Below are positions 1-9,260 of a stretch of DNA of 64,000 nt, piece by piece. How positions within the stretch are numbered: position 1 is the stretch's first letter; the number at the start of each line of letters is the position of its first letter. The notes under the pieces are model-generated. The model saw nothing but the letters and a program-made list of their open reading frames with translations. It was not told the DNA's origin and did no database searches. This DNA comes from AWTP1-13 sp033764875. GTDB lineage: Bacteria > Pseudomonadota > Alphaproteobacteria > Rhizobiales > Hyphomicrobiaceae. The DNA lies in contig JANRIO010000120.1 of the NCBI GenBank assembly GCA_033764875.1, positions 62,001 to 126,000 on the forward strand, given 5' to 3'. The position numbers were made by a program, and so were the translations under genes.

Positions 1-68
1 GCCAGCGTCCGGTGAGGGGCATGGCCCGGGCCTCCTGAGGGCCCCGCGCCTTCTCGCGCTGGCAGGGG

Positions 69-1064
69 CTAGACGGGCGCGGGCGGCTGGCTCTTGCCGT
101 AGGTCCGGGCGACGCACTGCTTGTAGCTGTAGGGCGGCGTCCAGCCGAGCGTCGTTCTCAGCTTCCGGTTCTCGAAGTAGAGCGGTTTCAGGCGGGAATC
201 GAAGCGGTTGGGGATCAGCAGCCCCGGCACCTTCTTGGCCCGCCGGAACACCGTCTTGTAGGCGAGCGCCACCACGGCCCGCGCCGCGTGGAAGGGAATG
301 GGCAGGCGCCATCCCTTGTCGCCGCTGCCGCGCATGTAGTCGGAGAGATACCGCCAGATCCTGCGGCCGGGATCGTCGACGATATTGAAGGTCTGGTTGC
401 GGCTGCGCTCGTCGGTCGCCGCGAGGGCGAACACGTCGGCGCAGTTCTCCACGTGCGTCAGCGGCAGGCGGCAGCGGGGGCCGATGACGATGTAGTGGCG
501 CCCCAGGCGCAGCTCTATGGGCGAGAGGTAGGCGTTGCCGCGGCCCCAGATGAATCCCGGCCTCAGCACGGTGAGATCCCATTTGTGCCTGCCCGCGAAG
601 TCCCGCGCCACCCGCTCCTGCCACCACTTGGCGATGGTGTAGCCGTCCCTGTTGTACACCTCCGGGACGCCGTGGATCGGGCTTTCCTCGTCCAAGCGCC
701 GCCGCGTCGCGGTGTAGTTGTAGACGGAGAAGCTGCTGCACAGCACGAGGTGGCGGCAGCCGCTGTCCGCCATGGCCTGCAACAGGCGCTCGGTGCCGCC
801 GACGGTGCCGGCGAACTGCTGGTCCTCGTCGCCCGAGACCACCGCGGCGAGGTGGATCAGCACATCGACATCGCGGAACGCGGCCTCGAGGTCGCGCGCG
901 CTGCGCAGGTCCGCCCGGAAGATCTCGACCGTCGCCGGCCATGCCAGGGCCGTGATGTCCGTTCTCGGCCGCACCATCGCCCGCACGGCAACGCCGCGCG
1001 CGAGCAGGGCCTGCACCACATGCCGGCCGAGGAAGCCGTTGGCGCCGGTGACGAGGGCTCTCAT
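69..1064 (-). CDS. NAD(P)-dependent epimerase/dehydratase (extended SDR)
   Basis: 331 aa. The N-terminal Rossmann motif is G-A-N-G-F-L-G at residues 7-13. The SDR catalytic pair is Y142-x3-K146 (YTIAK), with serines at 110-111. This is the nucleotide-sugar epimerase/dehydratase fold, which acts on NDP-sugars in the cytoplasm. Length is normal for the family. The ATG overlaps the stop of the upstream oxidoreductase by four bases (ATGA), so the two are translationally coupled and probably one operon. With the glycosyltransferase, acyltransferase and export lipoprotein nearby, a role in making an activated sugar for an envelope polysaccharide is likely. The exact substrate cannot be read from the sequence. 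Confidence 0.85.
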   Translation of the reverse strand: MRALVTGANGFLGRHVVQALLARGVAVRAMVRPRTDITALAWPATVEIFRADLRSARDLEAAFRDVDVLIHLAAVVSGDEDQQFAGTVGGTERLLQAMADSGCRHLVLCSSFSVYNYTATRRRLDEESPIHGVPEVYNRDGYTIAKWWQERVARDFAGRHKWDLTVLRPGFIWGRGNAYLSPIELRLGRHYIVIGPRCRLPLTHVENCADVFALAATDERSRNQTFNIVDDPGRRIWRYLSDYMRGSGDKGWRLPIPFHAARAVVALAYKTVFRRAKKVPGLLIPNRFDSRLKPLYFENRKLRTTLGWTPPYSYKQCVARTYGKSQPPAPV

Positions 1065-2101
1065 GCGGCCACCTCGGCGGGCTTCAGGGCTTCGACCAGC
1101 TGGTTGACGTTGAGGATGTCGCTGGTGGTGACCGGCAGTCCGCTGCCGCTCATGAGGCCGGCGTAGGTGCGCCTCAGCAACTCGTGCAGCCCCTCGTAGG
1201 CTGCCGCGCCCTGGAACTTGTTGGCGAGCGTCGTGAACGCGGCGCGGCGCACGGCCTTGCCTTCCTCCAGCGCGCTGAAGAACGGGCGCAGCGGCTTCGG
1301 GCCCTTCCTCTGCCGGTCGAATGTCAGCCGGGCCTCGAACAGGTTGGTGGTCGCCTGCATCCGCTCGCCGTAGACGCGCAGCCAGAACGCGTCGGGAAAC
1401 GAGTTCGCGCTGAACACGAGCGAGGCGGTGCCGTGCTCGGCCGTCACGAGCGCGCGGAACTCGTCGAACGGCAGCACCGAGGGCCTGCGCTTCGCCCACA
1501 CCGTGTCGACTTTCGTCATCGGCCCGACGAAGACGTACGCGAGCGAGGCGAGATGCGGCAGGAAATCTGCGATGGCGCCGCCGCGCAGATTGAGCACCGA
1601 ATGCGGGGAGTTGGGATCTGAGAAGCCGGTGCCGCCCAGGATGTCGAGGCAGATCATGACCTCGACATGCGTCACCGCTCCGAACTCGCCGGTCTCGATC
1701 TTGCTCAGGATCGCCTGCGGCGCCTTGTTGAAGACGTAGTTGTAATCCTCCACCAGGCAGCGGTTGGCCGTCGCCGCCTCTCTCGCCAGTGTCTCGAGCT
1801 CGGGATATGTGGCCGTCGCCGGCTTCTCGATGAAGACGTGCGCGCCCGCGCGCAGTGCCTCCTGCGCCAGCCTGAAATGCGACGGCGGCGGCGTCGTGAT
1901 GTGCACCACGTCGGGCCGGGTCGCCTCGAGCATGGCCTGGTAGTCGGTGAACCACGCCGCCACGCCGAAGCGCTCGGCAGCGGCCTCCGCCGCCGCGGCT
2001 GAGAGATCGCACACGCCCGCGACGTCCACACCCTTCAGGGTCTTGAGGCACGACAGGTGCTGCTTGGCTATGTGTCCGGCTCCGACAAGCACTGCCTTCA
2101 A
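1061..2101 (-). CDS. Gfo/Idh/MocA family oxidoreductase (TTG start)
   Basis: 346 aa from a TTG start. The nucleotide-binding motif GAGHIA lies at residues 7-12 and the family-typical EKPA at 92-95, followed by the Gfo/Idh/MocA C-terminal substrate domain. The family oxidises or reduces sugars and sugar derivatives with NAD(P). No ATG lies near the conserved N-terminus. A GGAGG Shine-Dalgarno seven bases before the TTG at 2101 fixes the start; a longer reading to 2245 adds about 48 residues with no family similarity. It ends in an ATGA overlap with the downstream epimerase. The pair probably converts one sugar nucleotide in two steps, but the substrate is unknown. Confidence 0.85.
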   Translation of the reverse strand: MKAVLVGAGHIAKQHLSCLKTLKGVDVAGVCDLSAAAAEAAAERFGVAAWFTDYQAMLEATRPDVVHITTPPPSHFRLAQEALRAGAHVFIEKPATATYPELETLAREAATANRCLVEDYNYVFNKAPQAILSKIETGEFGAVTHVEVMICLDILGGTGFSDPNSPHSVLNLRGGAIADFLPHLASLAYVFVGPMTKVDTVWAKRRPSVLPFDEFRALVTAEHGTASLVFSANSFPDAFWLRVYGERMQATTNLFEARLTFDRQRKGPKPLRPFFSALEEGKAVRRAAFTTLANKFQGAAAYEGLHELLRRTYAGLMSGSGLPVTTSDILNVNQLVEALKPAEVAA

Positions 2102-2469
2102 GGCCAACCCTCCAGTCGCAATCCGGGCCGGCCAGGCGGCACGTGCGGCGCAAAAGCAGTCGTGCCGCACGAATGGAATGAGCGCAGGACGCCCGGCAGT
2201 CAAGCCTTCGGCAGGGCTTCGCCCGCTTAGTGTTAAAGCCGGCACACCCGCGTCCTCGGGGGGGAGCCGATCCGCTCAGAAAGCGCCGTCAGGGAGAGCT
2301 CCGCGCGCGAATGCCGCATGCATTGGTCGGGGCGCGGCATCCGGTGTTAAGTCTGCCCGAGGGTTTCCGCTGCACTCTGGTGCATTCGCCCTGTCCCAGG
2401 GGGCGCCGCAAATGGCATAGAGGTGGCCGTGAGCCCACTCGAAACGCATTTCCCCGAGGAGCCCAGGGC
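2102..2469. other. Intergenic region between divergent sugar genes
   Basis: 368 bases separate the divergent oxidoreductase and glycosyltransferase starts, so both promoters should be here. I find no convincing -35/-10 pair, repeat or small gene. The open frames across it are ordinary GC-rich artefacts. A GAGGAG Shine-Dalgarno for the glycosyltransferase sits at the right end (about 2456-2461). Confidence 0.4.
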
Positions 2470-3465
2470 ATGGTGAGCGAGCATCGGCCGCAGCTGGCTG
2501 CGACGGTCGTCATCTGCACGTACAATCGTCCGCGCATGCTCGAGATGGCCGTGCGCTCGTGCTTGGCGAACGCGACCCGCAAGTCGCTGGGGTTCGAGAT
2601 CGTCATCGCCGACAATTCCCGCGACGGGCATGCAGTCCCCCTCGTCGAGAGCCTGAAGGGCGAGGCCATCGCCGTGCGGCGGGTGCCGGCGTCGCCGCCC
2701 AACATCTCGATTGCGCGCAACGCGGGGCTGCGCGCGGCCCGCGCCGGCCTCGTCGCCTTCATGGACGATGATCTCGAGTTGGAGCCGGGCTGGCTCGATG
2801 CGCTCGTCGAGACGCTGGAAAGCGCCAAGGCGGATGCGGCCGTCGGCCCCGTGCGCGCCAAGTTCGCCGCCGGTCCGCCGGCCTGGGACAGGCACGGCTT
2901 GCGCTTTGAGCGCGTCCTGCCCTTTGCGTCCGGCACGCCGATCCCGGTCATGGGGCCGGGGCGCCCGGCCGGCTTCGCGATCAGCACGGCGAGCTCCATC
3001 TGGCGCGTCGCCACCTGCTTCACCGACCCCGAGCCCTTCGACCGTGACTTCGGCGTCTCCGGCGGCGAGGATCTCGACCTCTTCATGCGTCTCGAGCGCA
3101 GGGGCCGGCGGATCGTCTGGTGCGCCGAGGCCGGCGTGCGCGAGACCATCCCGGCCGATCGCACCACGTTCTGGAACCAGGTCATGCGCGGCTTCAGCGG
3201 CGCCCAGGCCTACGCCGCCGCCACCATCAAGAACAGCGACGGCAGCATCCTGCGCGGATTGGACATCATGGCGCGCGGCGCCGCCCAGTCCGTCGCCTAC
3301 GCGCTGCTCGCGTTGCCCCTTGCCGTGCTGGCGCCGGCCAGTCCCGCCGCGCGCGAGCGCCTGGTGCAGACGGTGCTGAAGCTCGCCGCCGGGCTCGGCA
3401 AGGTTCTGTGGTGGCGCAAGCTCGGCTACTACCACCTGGAGAAGCCGCAGGCATCGGCCGCCTAG
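2470..3465 (+). CDS. Glycosyltransferase family 2
   Basis: 331 aa. The GT-A fold begins VVICTYNRP near residue 13. It has the metal/nucleotide-sugar acidic motif DDD at 99-101 (FMDDD) and an acceptor-side GGEDLD around residue 198. These are hallmarks of family 2 inverting transferases that build exopolysaccharide or lipopolysaccharide on the cytoplasmic face. A hydrophobic stretch near residues 275-295 may associate with the membrane. The ATG at 2470 is chosen because a GAGGAG Shine-Dalgarno precedes it by eight bases and the conserved fold starts just after it. Upstream in-frame codons code for no recognisable sequence. Donor and acceptor are unknown. Confidence 0.88.
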   Translation: MVSEHRPQLAATVVICTYNRPRMLEMAVRSCLANATRKSLGFEIVIADNSRDGHAVPLVESLKGEAIAVRRVPASPPNISIARNAGLRAARAGLVAFMDDDLELEPGWLDALVETLESAKADAAVGPVRAKFAAGPPAWDRHGLRFERVLPFASGTPIPVMGPGRPAGFAISTASSIWRVATCFTDPEPFDRDFGVSGGEDLDLFMRLERRGRRIVWCAEAGVRETIPADRTTFWNQVMRGFSGAQAYAAATIKNSDGSILRGLDIMARGAAQSVAYALLALPLAVLAPASPAARERLVQTVLKLAAGLGKVLWWRKLGYYHLEKPQASAA

Positions 3466-3501
3466 CGTGGCGACCGGGGCCCCTGCCGGGCCGCATGCGC
3501 G

Positions 3502-4625
3502 TTAGCGCGCTTGCTGGCTGGCGAGCTTCTCCGGTCGCGGCCCGCCGGCTTCCGGATGCGCCCGGTAGATCTTGCGCAGCTTCCGGAAATAGGGGTCGAC
3601 CCAGACGTCGACCGCCGCCGCGAACGCCACCGACAGGAGGCCGGAGATCACCAGCAGCCCGGGCCTGCCGAGCGGCGCCATGGCGGGGAGCGATCCGAGC
3701 GCGAAGATGATGCAGTGATGGCATAGATACATCGCGTACGAGTAGACGCCGAGCTTGCGCATCCACCACGTATTGAGCAGCAGCGCCGCGGGCGTCGTCG
3801 CGTACCGCACCGCGTAGTAGAAGATCGGCATCAGCGCGAGGCCCTGCAGCGAGTAGCGCAGCGTCTCCCGGAATGCCTCGTTCCGGATCAGCAGCGTGGC
3901 GAGCAGCAGCACGACGCCGCCGGCCGCCAGCAGCGCCGAGACCCGCTGCGCGCGATCCGTCGTCGCCCCGCCCTCGGCATGGGCGGGGTTCGCACCGAAT
4001 GCCAGGATGCAGCCGAACAGGATGGAATCGATGCGCGTGTCGCTGCCGTAGTAGGTGCGGATGTGCGGCACGTGGGCCACCAGCACGAGGTACATCCGCC
4101 ACGCCAGCACCAGCGCGCACACAGCGGCGAGCACCAGCACGATGCTGCGCACCTTCGGATTGCCCCTGAGCAGGAGCAGCAGGGCCGCCGGATACACGAT
4201 GTAGAAGTGCTCCTCGACGGCGAGCGACCACAGCACGCCGAGCCCCGAGGGCACGTCGCCGGCCTCGTTCATCGCGATGAAGTAGTAGTTCGAGACGTAG
4301 AGGATCTGCGCCAGGAAGCCTTCGACGGAGATCGAGCCCGGCAGGATGCCGGCCGCCGTTGCGGCGTAGGCGAGAGCCAGCGTCACCAGCAGCGGCGGGA
4401 AGATGCGGAAGGCGCGCCGGAGATAGAAATTCCTGATGCTAATGCAACCTGTCGTCTGCCACTCCTCGATCAGGAGGGTCGTGATCAGGTAGCCGCTCAG
4501 AAAAAAAAAATCGTGACGCCGAGGCCGCCCGGCACGATATGGCCATAGCCGGCGTGCGCCACGACGACGATTGCGACCGAGATCGCCCGCAGGCCGTCGA
4601 GGGATGGAATGGACTGCTTGCTCAC
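3502..4625 (-). pseudogene. OafA/YrhL-type acyltransferase 3, interrupted by a one-base shift in a T10 tract
   Basis: The gene starts near GTG 4625 with the acyltransferase-3 N-terminus (SIPSLDGLRAISV), then a putative catalytic His and VVVAHAGYGH. In the conserved membrane segment I-F-F-F-L-S-G-Y, the coding strand has ten T in a row (4501-4510) and the frame runs into TGA at 4497-4499 after 42 codons. The remaining 330 or so codons continue in the adjacent frame to 3502 with intact multi-TM acyltransferase sequence (WSLAVEEHFYIVYP, DTRIDSILFG, AMYLCHHC). Eleven or eight T would restore one frame. The family O-acylates sugars of surface polysaccharides in the inner membrane. Because only a homopolymer is off by one, slippage, phase variation or a sequencing error are as likely as true decay. 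Confidence 0.75.
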
Positions 4626-4784
4626 GCTCTTCCCCGTCTGCAATCGCGACGCAAGCTATTGCCTCCGGCGCACCAGATCAAGCCTGCATCTCAGGGACTT
4701 GCGGCGGCGTGGACAAGAATTCGCTCGGAAAGGATAAGAGCCGAGCCTCCCTCGCCCGCACCGTCCCCGCCAACCGAAGCCCCG

Positions 4785-5984
4785 TCACACCTCGAGCAGG
4801 CGCGGCCCCTCCGCGCCGATCCTCAGGCAGGTCAGTCGGCCGCTGGAGTAAGCCCCCGTGTCCAGATTGATGCGATTGCGCTTGAACTCCGGCGCCCGCA
4901 CGGGGGTGTGGCCGTGCACGACCGTATGCTCGAAGCTGCCCTCGAACTCGAGGAACGGCTTGCGGATGCCGAGCAGGTCCTCGTGCCGCTGCTGGGCGAG
5001 CGGCACGCCGGGCCGCAGACCCGCGTGCACGAAGAGATAGGGTCCGGCCACGAAGTAGGGCACCGTGTCGGCGTAGAAGCGCGCGTGTGTGCCGGAGAGG
5101 GCGTCGTCGAGCGCTGCACGCAGCGTCTTTTGCGGTTTCGTGAGGAGAAGCTCGGGAGCCTGGATGCCGTAGGAGAGCAATGTCGATAGCGCGCCGACCT
5201 GCTTCCACGCCGCGAAGTCCAGCGTGCCTGCGAGGAAGTCGAGCAGGAACTGCTCGTGGTTTCCACGCAGGAACACGGCCCTGACCTTGCGCGCGCGCTC
5301 CGCCAGCACCTCCACGACGCCGCGAGAGTTGTCACCGCGGTCGATGTAGTCGCCGAGGAAGATCTCGACATCGGGCTCGCCCAGCGCCAGCAGTGTGCCG
5401 TTGTGCCGATCCGACAGCGGGTCCTCGAGCTGCAAGGCCCTGCCCTCGAAATGGCAGCCTTCCTCGACCACCAGCGACCGGTGCAGCACGTCCGCCTTGA
5501 CCTGAGCTCCGCTCTCGAACTTGAGGCTGTGCCCGCGCACGGTCCCTTCCACGCTGCCGCTGATCAGGATGTCGGTTGCGATGAGCGCGCCCTCGACGGA
5601 CGCCTCGGGCCCCACGACGATGCGGCTCGCATGCACGTCCCCGCTGACCCGGCCGTCGATCAGGAGCGTGCCATCGGCCTGGATGCGCCCCCTGACGGTG
5701 ATGTCCGGCCCGATCGCAAGCGGGGGCGGCGCGCCCGCGGCGCCCGGCTCCCCGTCCTTGGGCAGGTAGGTGCGGAAGGGGAGTGGCCGGCTTGCGCGCC
5801 CTTCGCGTTGCCGGAGCTCGCGGGTCTGGGCCTTGTCCCTGTCGATGGCCTCCAGCACGTGCTCGAGAAGATCGAGGCGCCCATGGATGTCGCCGACGGC
5901 ATAGAGAACCTGGCCTTCCGGCGCGGGCGGATAGCCGAGGGCGGGAACCGTCCATTCTGTGTCGGCGACTCGCGGCTGGGTCAT
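4785..5984 (-). CDS. PPP-family metallophosphatase with an inserted bactofilin domain
   Basis: 399 aa in one uninterrupted frame. The calcineurin-type metallophosphatase motifs are all present in order: GDIHG at 31-35, GDYIDRG at 211-217, GNHE at 241-244, VHAG at 319-322 and HGHT at 357-360. Between the first two, where this family normally has about 30 residues, there are about 175. Residues 88-187 of that insert read as a bactofilin (DUF583) domain, with short beta-helix repeats such as V-x-G-x-I and V-x-G-x-V (ITVRGRI, LLIDGRVSGDV, VEGALIA, VEGTVRG). Bactofilins polymerise without nucleotide into cytoskeletal filaments. A phosphatase tethered to, or gated by, a bactofilin polymer is therefore a reasonable inference. 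The start ATG 5984 has only a weak ribosome site. It is flanked by envelope-polysaccharide genes. Confidence 0.85.
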   Translation of the reverse strand: MTQPRVADTEWTVPALGYPPAPEGQVLYAVGDIHGRLDLLEHVLEAIDRDKAQTRELRQREGRASRPLPFRTYLPKDGEPGAAGAPPPLAIGPDITVRGRIQADGTLLIDGRVSGDVHASRIVVGPEASVEGALIATDILISGSVEGTVRGHSLKFESGAQVKADVLHRSLVVEEGCHFEGRALQLEDPLSDRHNGTLLALGEPDVEIFLGDYIDRGDNSRGVVEVLAERARKVRAVFLRGNHEQFLLDFLAGTLDFAAWKQVGALSTLLSYGIQAPELLLTKPQKTLRAALDDALSGTHARFYADTVPYFVAGPYLFVHAGLRPGVPLAQQRHEDLLGIRKPFLEFEGSFEHTVVHGHTPVRAPEFKRNRINLDTGAYSSGRLTCLRIGAEGPRLLEV

Positions 5985-6199
5985 TGCCGGACTGTAGCAC
6001 CTCGCAGTGTACGTACTGCCTATTTCGGGGCTCGTCCCGGAGCCTGCAAGCTCCCTGCGCGTGCCATGGCATGCTGCGCCGGGCTGCCGTGATTGCCACC
6101 GCGCCGCTCCGGCTTTCGGCGTCGCCTTTGCGGGGGCGCACGGGACGGGCACTGGGCAGCCACTTCGGGGGCTAGGTAGCGCCCCCCCCCGCAACCTCC

Positions 6200-6233
6200 A
6201 ACAAGAAGGGCGCCGGAGCATGCTCCAGCGCCC
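6200..6233 (-). terminator. Rho-independent terminator after the export lipoprotein gene
   Basis: Read on the minus strand, GGGCGC-t-GGAGC pairs with GCTCC-g-GCGCCC around a two-base loop (6208-6233). TTCTTGTT follows. It lies 33 bases after the stop of the polysaccharide export gene and separates it from the phosphatase gene. Confidence 0.7.
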
Positions 6234-6265
6234 GGATCTTTGGATCTGCCGCGTGTCTCGTCCGG

Positions 6266-7516
6266 CTACGGGCTGACGACGACGTTGCTGCCGGACAGGA
6301 TCTTGGCGCCGCCAATCAGGTCACGCGTCGCTGCGATGTCCGTGCCGACGCCGGAGATCGTGGACGAGATGGTCCGCACGTAGGTGGCGAACTTGGTCAC
6401 CTCGGTGGAGTCGGAGTTCGCGACGTAGATCACGTCCTTGTTCCGCATCTGGAACTTGCTGGCGAAGAAGAAGCTCGACGGGTCGCGGAAGTTCGAGCGG
6501 TAGATCGTCGGAACGATGCTCTGGTTCGGCGGGAACTTGCTGAGGTCGACACCGATGCGGGTCAGCGCCTCGCGGCTCTCGTTGCGATAGAGGAACACCT
6601 GCGAGGTGTTGGCGCGGGTATCCTGCAACCCGCCCGCCCTGCCGAGCGCCTCGTTGAGCGACAGGCGCTCCTGGTCGAACGTGTAGAGCGACGTGAGACC
6701 GGCGGTCTGCAGCGCGTTGCCAAGCGCACCCACGGCGACGAACTTCTGCGGCTGGCGGAAGACGTAGAGCGTGTCGCCGGGCTGCACGAAGATGTTCTCG
6801 TCGGGGCTGTTGACGAGGTGCGGGAAATACACCGTCGCCCGTTGCGCCCGGCGCTGCAGCGTCACGAACAGCTCGTAGCCGGGATAGCGCAGAGATCCCG
6901 CTCGCGAGATCATGTCGAGCACGCGCTCGCCGGCGACGTTGATCTTGAGCTTGCTGCTGCCGCCCTCGCCGATGACCGTCACGGCGGTCGCGTTCTGCTC
7001 CGCCCATGTCACGACCACCTGGGGCTCGATCGCGCGGCTCGCCAGCCGCTTCTCGATATCGCGCTCGAGTTCCGGCACCGTCCGGCCCGCGGCGGGAACT
7101 GCGCCTGCATAGGGGACGGAGATGGTGCCGTCTCGGCTCACGGTCTGGCTGGGGATCGAGACGAAGTTGCCTGGCCGGACGCCCGCTTCCGCAGGCACGA
7201 ACAGGCCGCCGGCCGCCGATTCGAAGACGGACACCTGCAGCACGTCGCCGACGCCGATCCGCAGCACGGGCGCGGGGCCCCGGTGGGCGCCGAAAGTCCT
7301 GAAGAACGACGGCGCGCCGACCTCGTCGAGCGCGGCAAGCACGCTCGCATCGATATCGACGAGCGCATAGTCAATCGCGATTGCGTCTCGGCTGTTCGTC
7401 AGGCTCGCTTTGGCACCCCTATCGATATCCCGATAGTTCGGCCCGGTCATCGGCAGTTGGGAACAGCCAGACAACATGAGCGCAAGCATGAGCGTGGTTG
7501 CTCTTGATGGCAGCAT
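6266..7516 (-). CDS. Polysaccharide export outer-membrane lipoprotein (Wza-like, poly_export/SLBB)
   Basis: 416 aa. A short signal peptide ends in the lipobox L-S-G-C at residues 15-18, so the protein is anchored by a lipidated Cys18. The body shows the poly_export domain (IGVGDVLQVSVFE; DGTISVPYAGAVPAAGRTVPELE) followed by SLBB-type repeats (VRPGNF, VQPGDTLYVFRQP). Wza-like proteins form the outer-membrane exit channel for capsule or exopolysaccharide. The ATG at 7516 gives the compact lipoprotein signal; an in-frame ATG at 7546 would add ten residues and cannot be excluded. A terminator follows. No Wzc-like kinase or polymerase is in the window, so the rest of the export machine lies elsewhere. 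Confidence 0.88.
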   Translation of the reverse strand: MLPSRATTLMLALMLSGCSQLPMTGPNYRDIDRGAKASLTNSRDAIAIDYALVDIDASVLAALDEVGAPSFFRTFGAHRGPAPVLRIGVGDVLQVSVFESAAGGLFVPAEAGVRPGNFVSIPSQTVSRDGTISVPYAGAVPAAGRTVPELERDIEKRLASRAIEPQVVVTWAEQNATAVTVIGEGGSSKLKINVAGERVLDMISRAGSLRYPGYELFVTLQRRAQRATVYFPHLVNSPDENIFVQPGDTLYVFRQPQKFVAVGALGNALQTAGLTSLYTFDQERLSLNEALGRAGGLQDTRANTSQVFLYRNESREALTRIGVDLSKFPPNQSIVPTIYRSNFRDPSSFFFASKFQMRNKDVIYVANSDSTEVTKFATYVRTISSTISGVGTDIAATRDLIGGAKILSGSNVVVSP

Positions 7517-8043
7517 TCTGGGTCCGCGCCTTGTAATCAAGAAAGCCATAGAGTTCACGCAGCGACAAGCCGGACCATAGTGCGCCCCCAGAATGGAGTC
7601 GACGCTTAGCAGTGCATCGTCAGACAGCGCACGGGATACTGTCGCCGGAAAGCAACGCCGCGGCCGCCCCATCCGGCTCCGGATTCGCACCAAAGTGATG
7701 CTTCAGCGGATGGAGGGAGCTGGAAATAGAATATTTATATCAACGCATTGAATGGAGGCGATCGGCCACCGTCACGACCCATTCCGGGCACAGATGTTGC
7801 GGTAGGGAGCCTTTGCAACACGCTCGTCCGACACAGCGTCAAGATGCGGGTCGCGCCATGGTGAAGCTTGTCAGTGGGGCGGGTAGGCCCCGAGTCGGGC
7901 CGCTCCGGATAGTCCGGCATCGGGATTCGCGTCTTTACTCGATGATTCTGAACCAAATTCATCGACGCCTGCAGGTCACCCGTTGCCATGATCCGGTCGC
8001 AGGCCGGCTGCTGGCGCCGCCTGCTCTCGGACGACCCTGCGGC
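7517..8043. other. Intergenic region upstream of the export lipoprotein gene
   Basis: About 527 bases without a convincing gene. The one local oddity is an AT-rich stretch near 7721-7750 in otherwise GC-rich DNA, which on the minus strand could hold the promoter of the export gene. An 84-codon open frame on the minus strand (7735-7989) has no recognisable sequence and no good ribosome site, so I do not call it. Confidence 0.35.
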
Positions 8044-9051
8044 TCAGCCTCCGAACCCCATGGTCCTGGCCAGCAGTGCGTAGCTTCTCTGCCGCACCGC
8101 CTCGTCCGTGGCCCAGGTGACGACCGCCATCTCGTCGACCCTCGCGGCCTTGGCGAGGCTCTCGATCTGCTCGGCCACGCGCTCGGCCGTGCCGACGAAG
8201 GCGGCATCGCGGAAGGCCCTCATCTGTGCCCTCTCCATATCCGTGTAGGGATGCGACATCGCCACCTCCGGTGGCTCCAGCGCCGCGAAGATGCCCCGGT
8301 CGCGCAGCAGCCGGAAGCGGGCCCGCGACTGGAAGTGGTAGTCGGCCTCCTCCTCGCTCCCGCATGCCAGCGCCCACACGCACAGCGCCGACCGCGGCTC
8401 CGGATGGTGCCGGCTCGGCTGATACAGCGTGCGGTAGAGCTCCAGTGCCTGCAGGCCCGTGTGGCTGTCGGAGAAGAACCAGGCGAAGGCGTAAGGCAGC
8501 CCGAAGTGCGCCGCCACCTGCGCCCCGTAGTCCGAGCTCCCCAGCATCCAGATCTCGGGCGCCGTGTCTCCCGCGGGAAACGCCTTCAGCGGCCGGAAGC
8601 GGTGACCTTCGGGCAGCTCCTCGCCCCGGACCCAGGCCATCAGGTCGCGCACGTCGTTGGGGAACGCGGCGGGGCGCTCGTTGGCGAGCGGGTTGAGCGC
8701 GAAGGCCGTCCGCCCGTCCGAGCCGGGTGCGCGGCCCAGGCCGAGGTCGATGCGCCCCGGCGCGATGGCGTCCAGCACCCGGAACTGCTCCGCGACCTTG
8801 AAGGGCGCGTAGTGCGGCAGCATCACCCCGGCGCTGCCGACGCGGATTCGGCGCGTCACGCTGGCGATGGCCCCGATCAGGATCTCCGGCGCCGTGCCGA
8901 CGATGGTGTCGTTGGCGTGGTGCTCCGAGACCCAGAACCGGTCGTAGCCGAGCCGCTCGCATTCTTGGGCCATGGCGATGGTGTCGCGGATGGCTTGGCC
9001 CTGCGGCCGCCCCGCCACCGCGATCGACTGGTCCAGCACTGACAGGCGCAT
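8044..9051 (-). CDS. LLM-class flavin-dependent oxidoreductase (luciferase-like)
   Basis: 335 aa. The N-terminus LSVLDQS, WVSEHHA near residue 45 and the DLGLGRAPG segment are typical of the MsnO8-type group of luciferase-like monooxygenases, which use reduced FMN supplied by a separate reductase. The ATG 9051 has GGAG at about eight bases and matches the family N-terminus. It is the most downstream of four minus-strand genes (binding protein, nitronate-monooxygenase-like, binding protein) that may be co-expressed, although gaps of 209 and 238 bases leave room for internal promoters. Substrate unknown. Confidence 0.85.
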   Translation of the reverse strand: MRLSVLDQSIAVAGRPQGQAIRDTIAMAQECERLGYDRFWVSEHHANDTIVGTAPEILIGAIASVTRRIRVGSAGVMLPHYAPFKVAEQFRVLDAIAPGRIDLGLGRAPGSDGRTAFALNPLANERPAAFPNDVRDLMAWVRGEELPEGHRFRPLKAFPAGDTAPEIWMLGSSDYGAQVAAHFGLPYAFAWFFSDSHTGLQALELYRTLYQPSRHHPEPRSALCVWALACGSEEEADYHFQSRARFRLLRDRGIFAALEPPEVAMSHPYTDMERAQMRAFRDAAFVGTAERVAEQIESLAKAARVDEMAVVTWATDEAVRQRSYALLARTMGFGG

Positions 9052-9260
9052 GCCGCGGCTCCATGGGTGACGCTTCGGCGTCGATATTCGCCCTCCCGGC
9101 CGCGCCCCGCAATGCGCGCGCGCGGTCATGGCGCCTCCTCGCGCAGTGTTGAAGGGCGGCATCGAGCCGCGCGGAGGCCCGGTGCCGGCCCTACCGCTGT
9201 GCCGAGCCCAGCAACGTCTCGGGCCTGTCGCCAGCCGAGGCTTCCGCCTCGTCCGCCGCC

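Noticed and set aside
1..68. Terminator at the left edge after the epimerase gene
   Set aside because: Some GC-rich complementarity but no clean stem with a U-run; the edge of the window prevents a judgement.
4497..4499. In-frame TGA of the acyltransferase as a selenocysteine codon, given selD in the window
   Set aside because: The frame after the TGA does not continue the acyltransferase sequence; the neighbouring frame does. A homopolymer shift explains it better.
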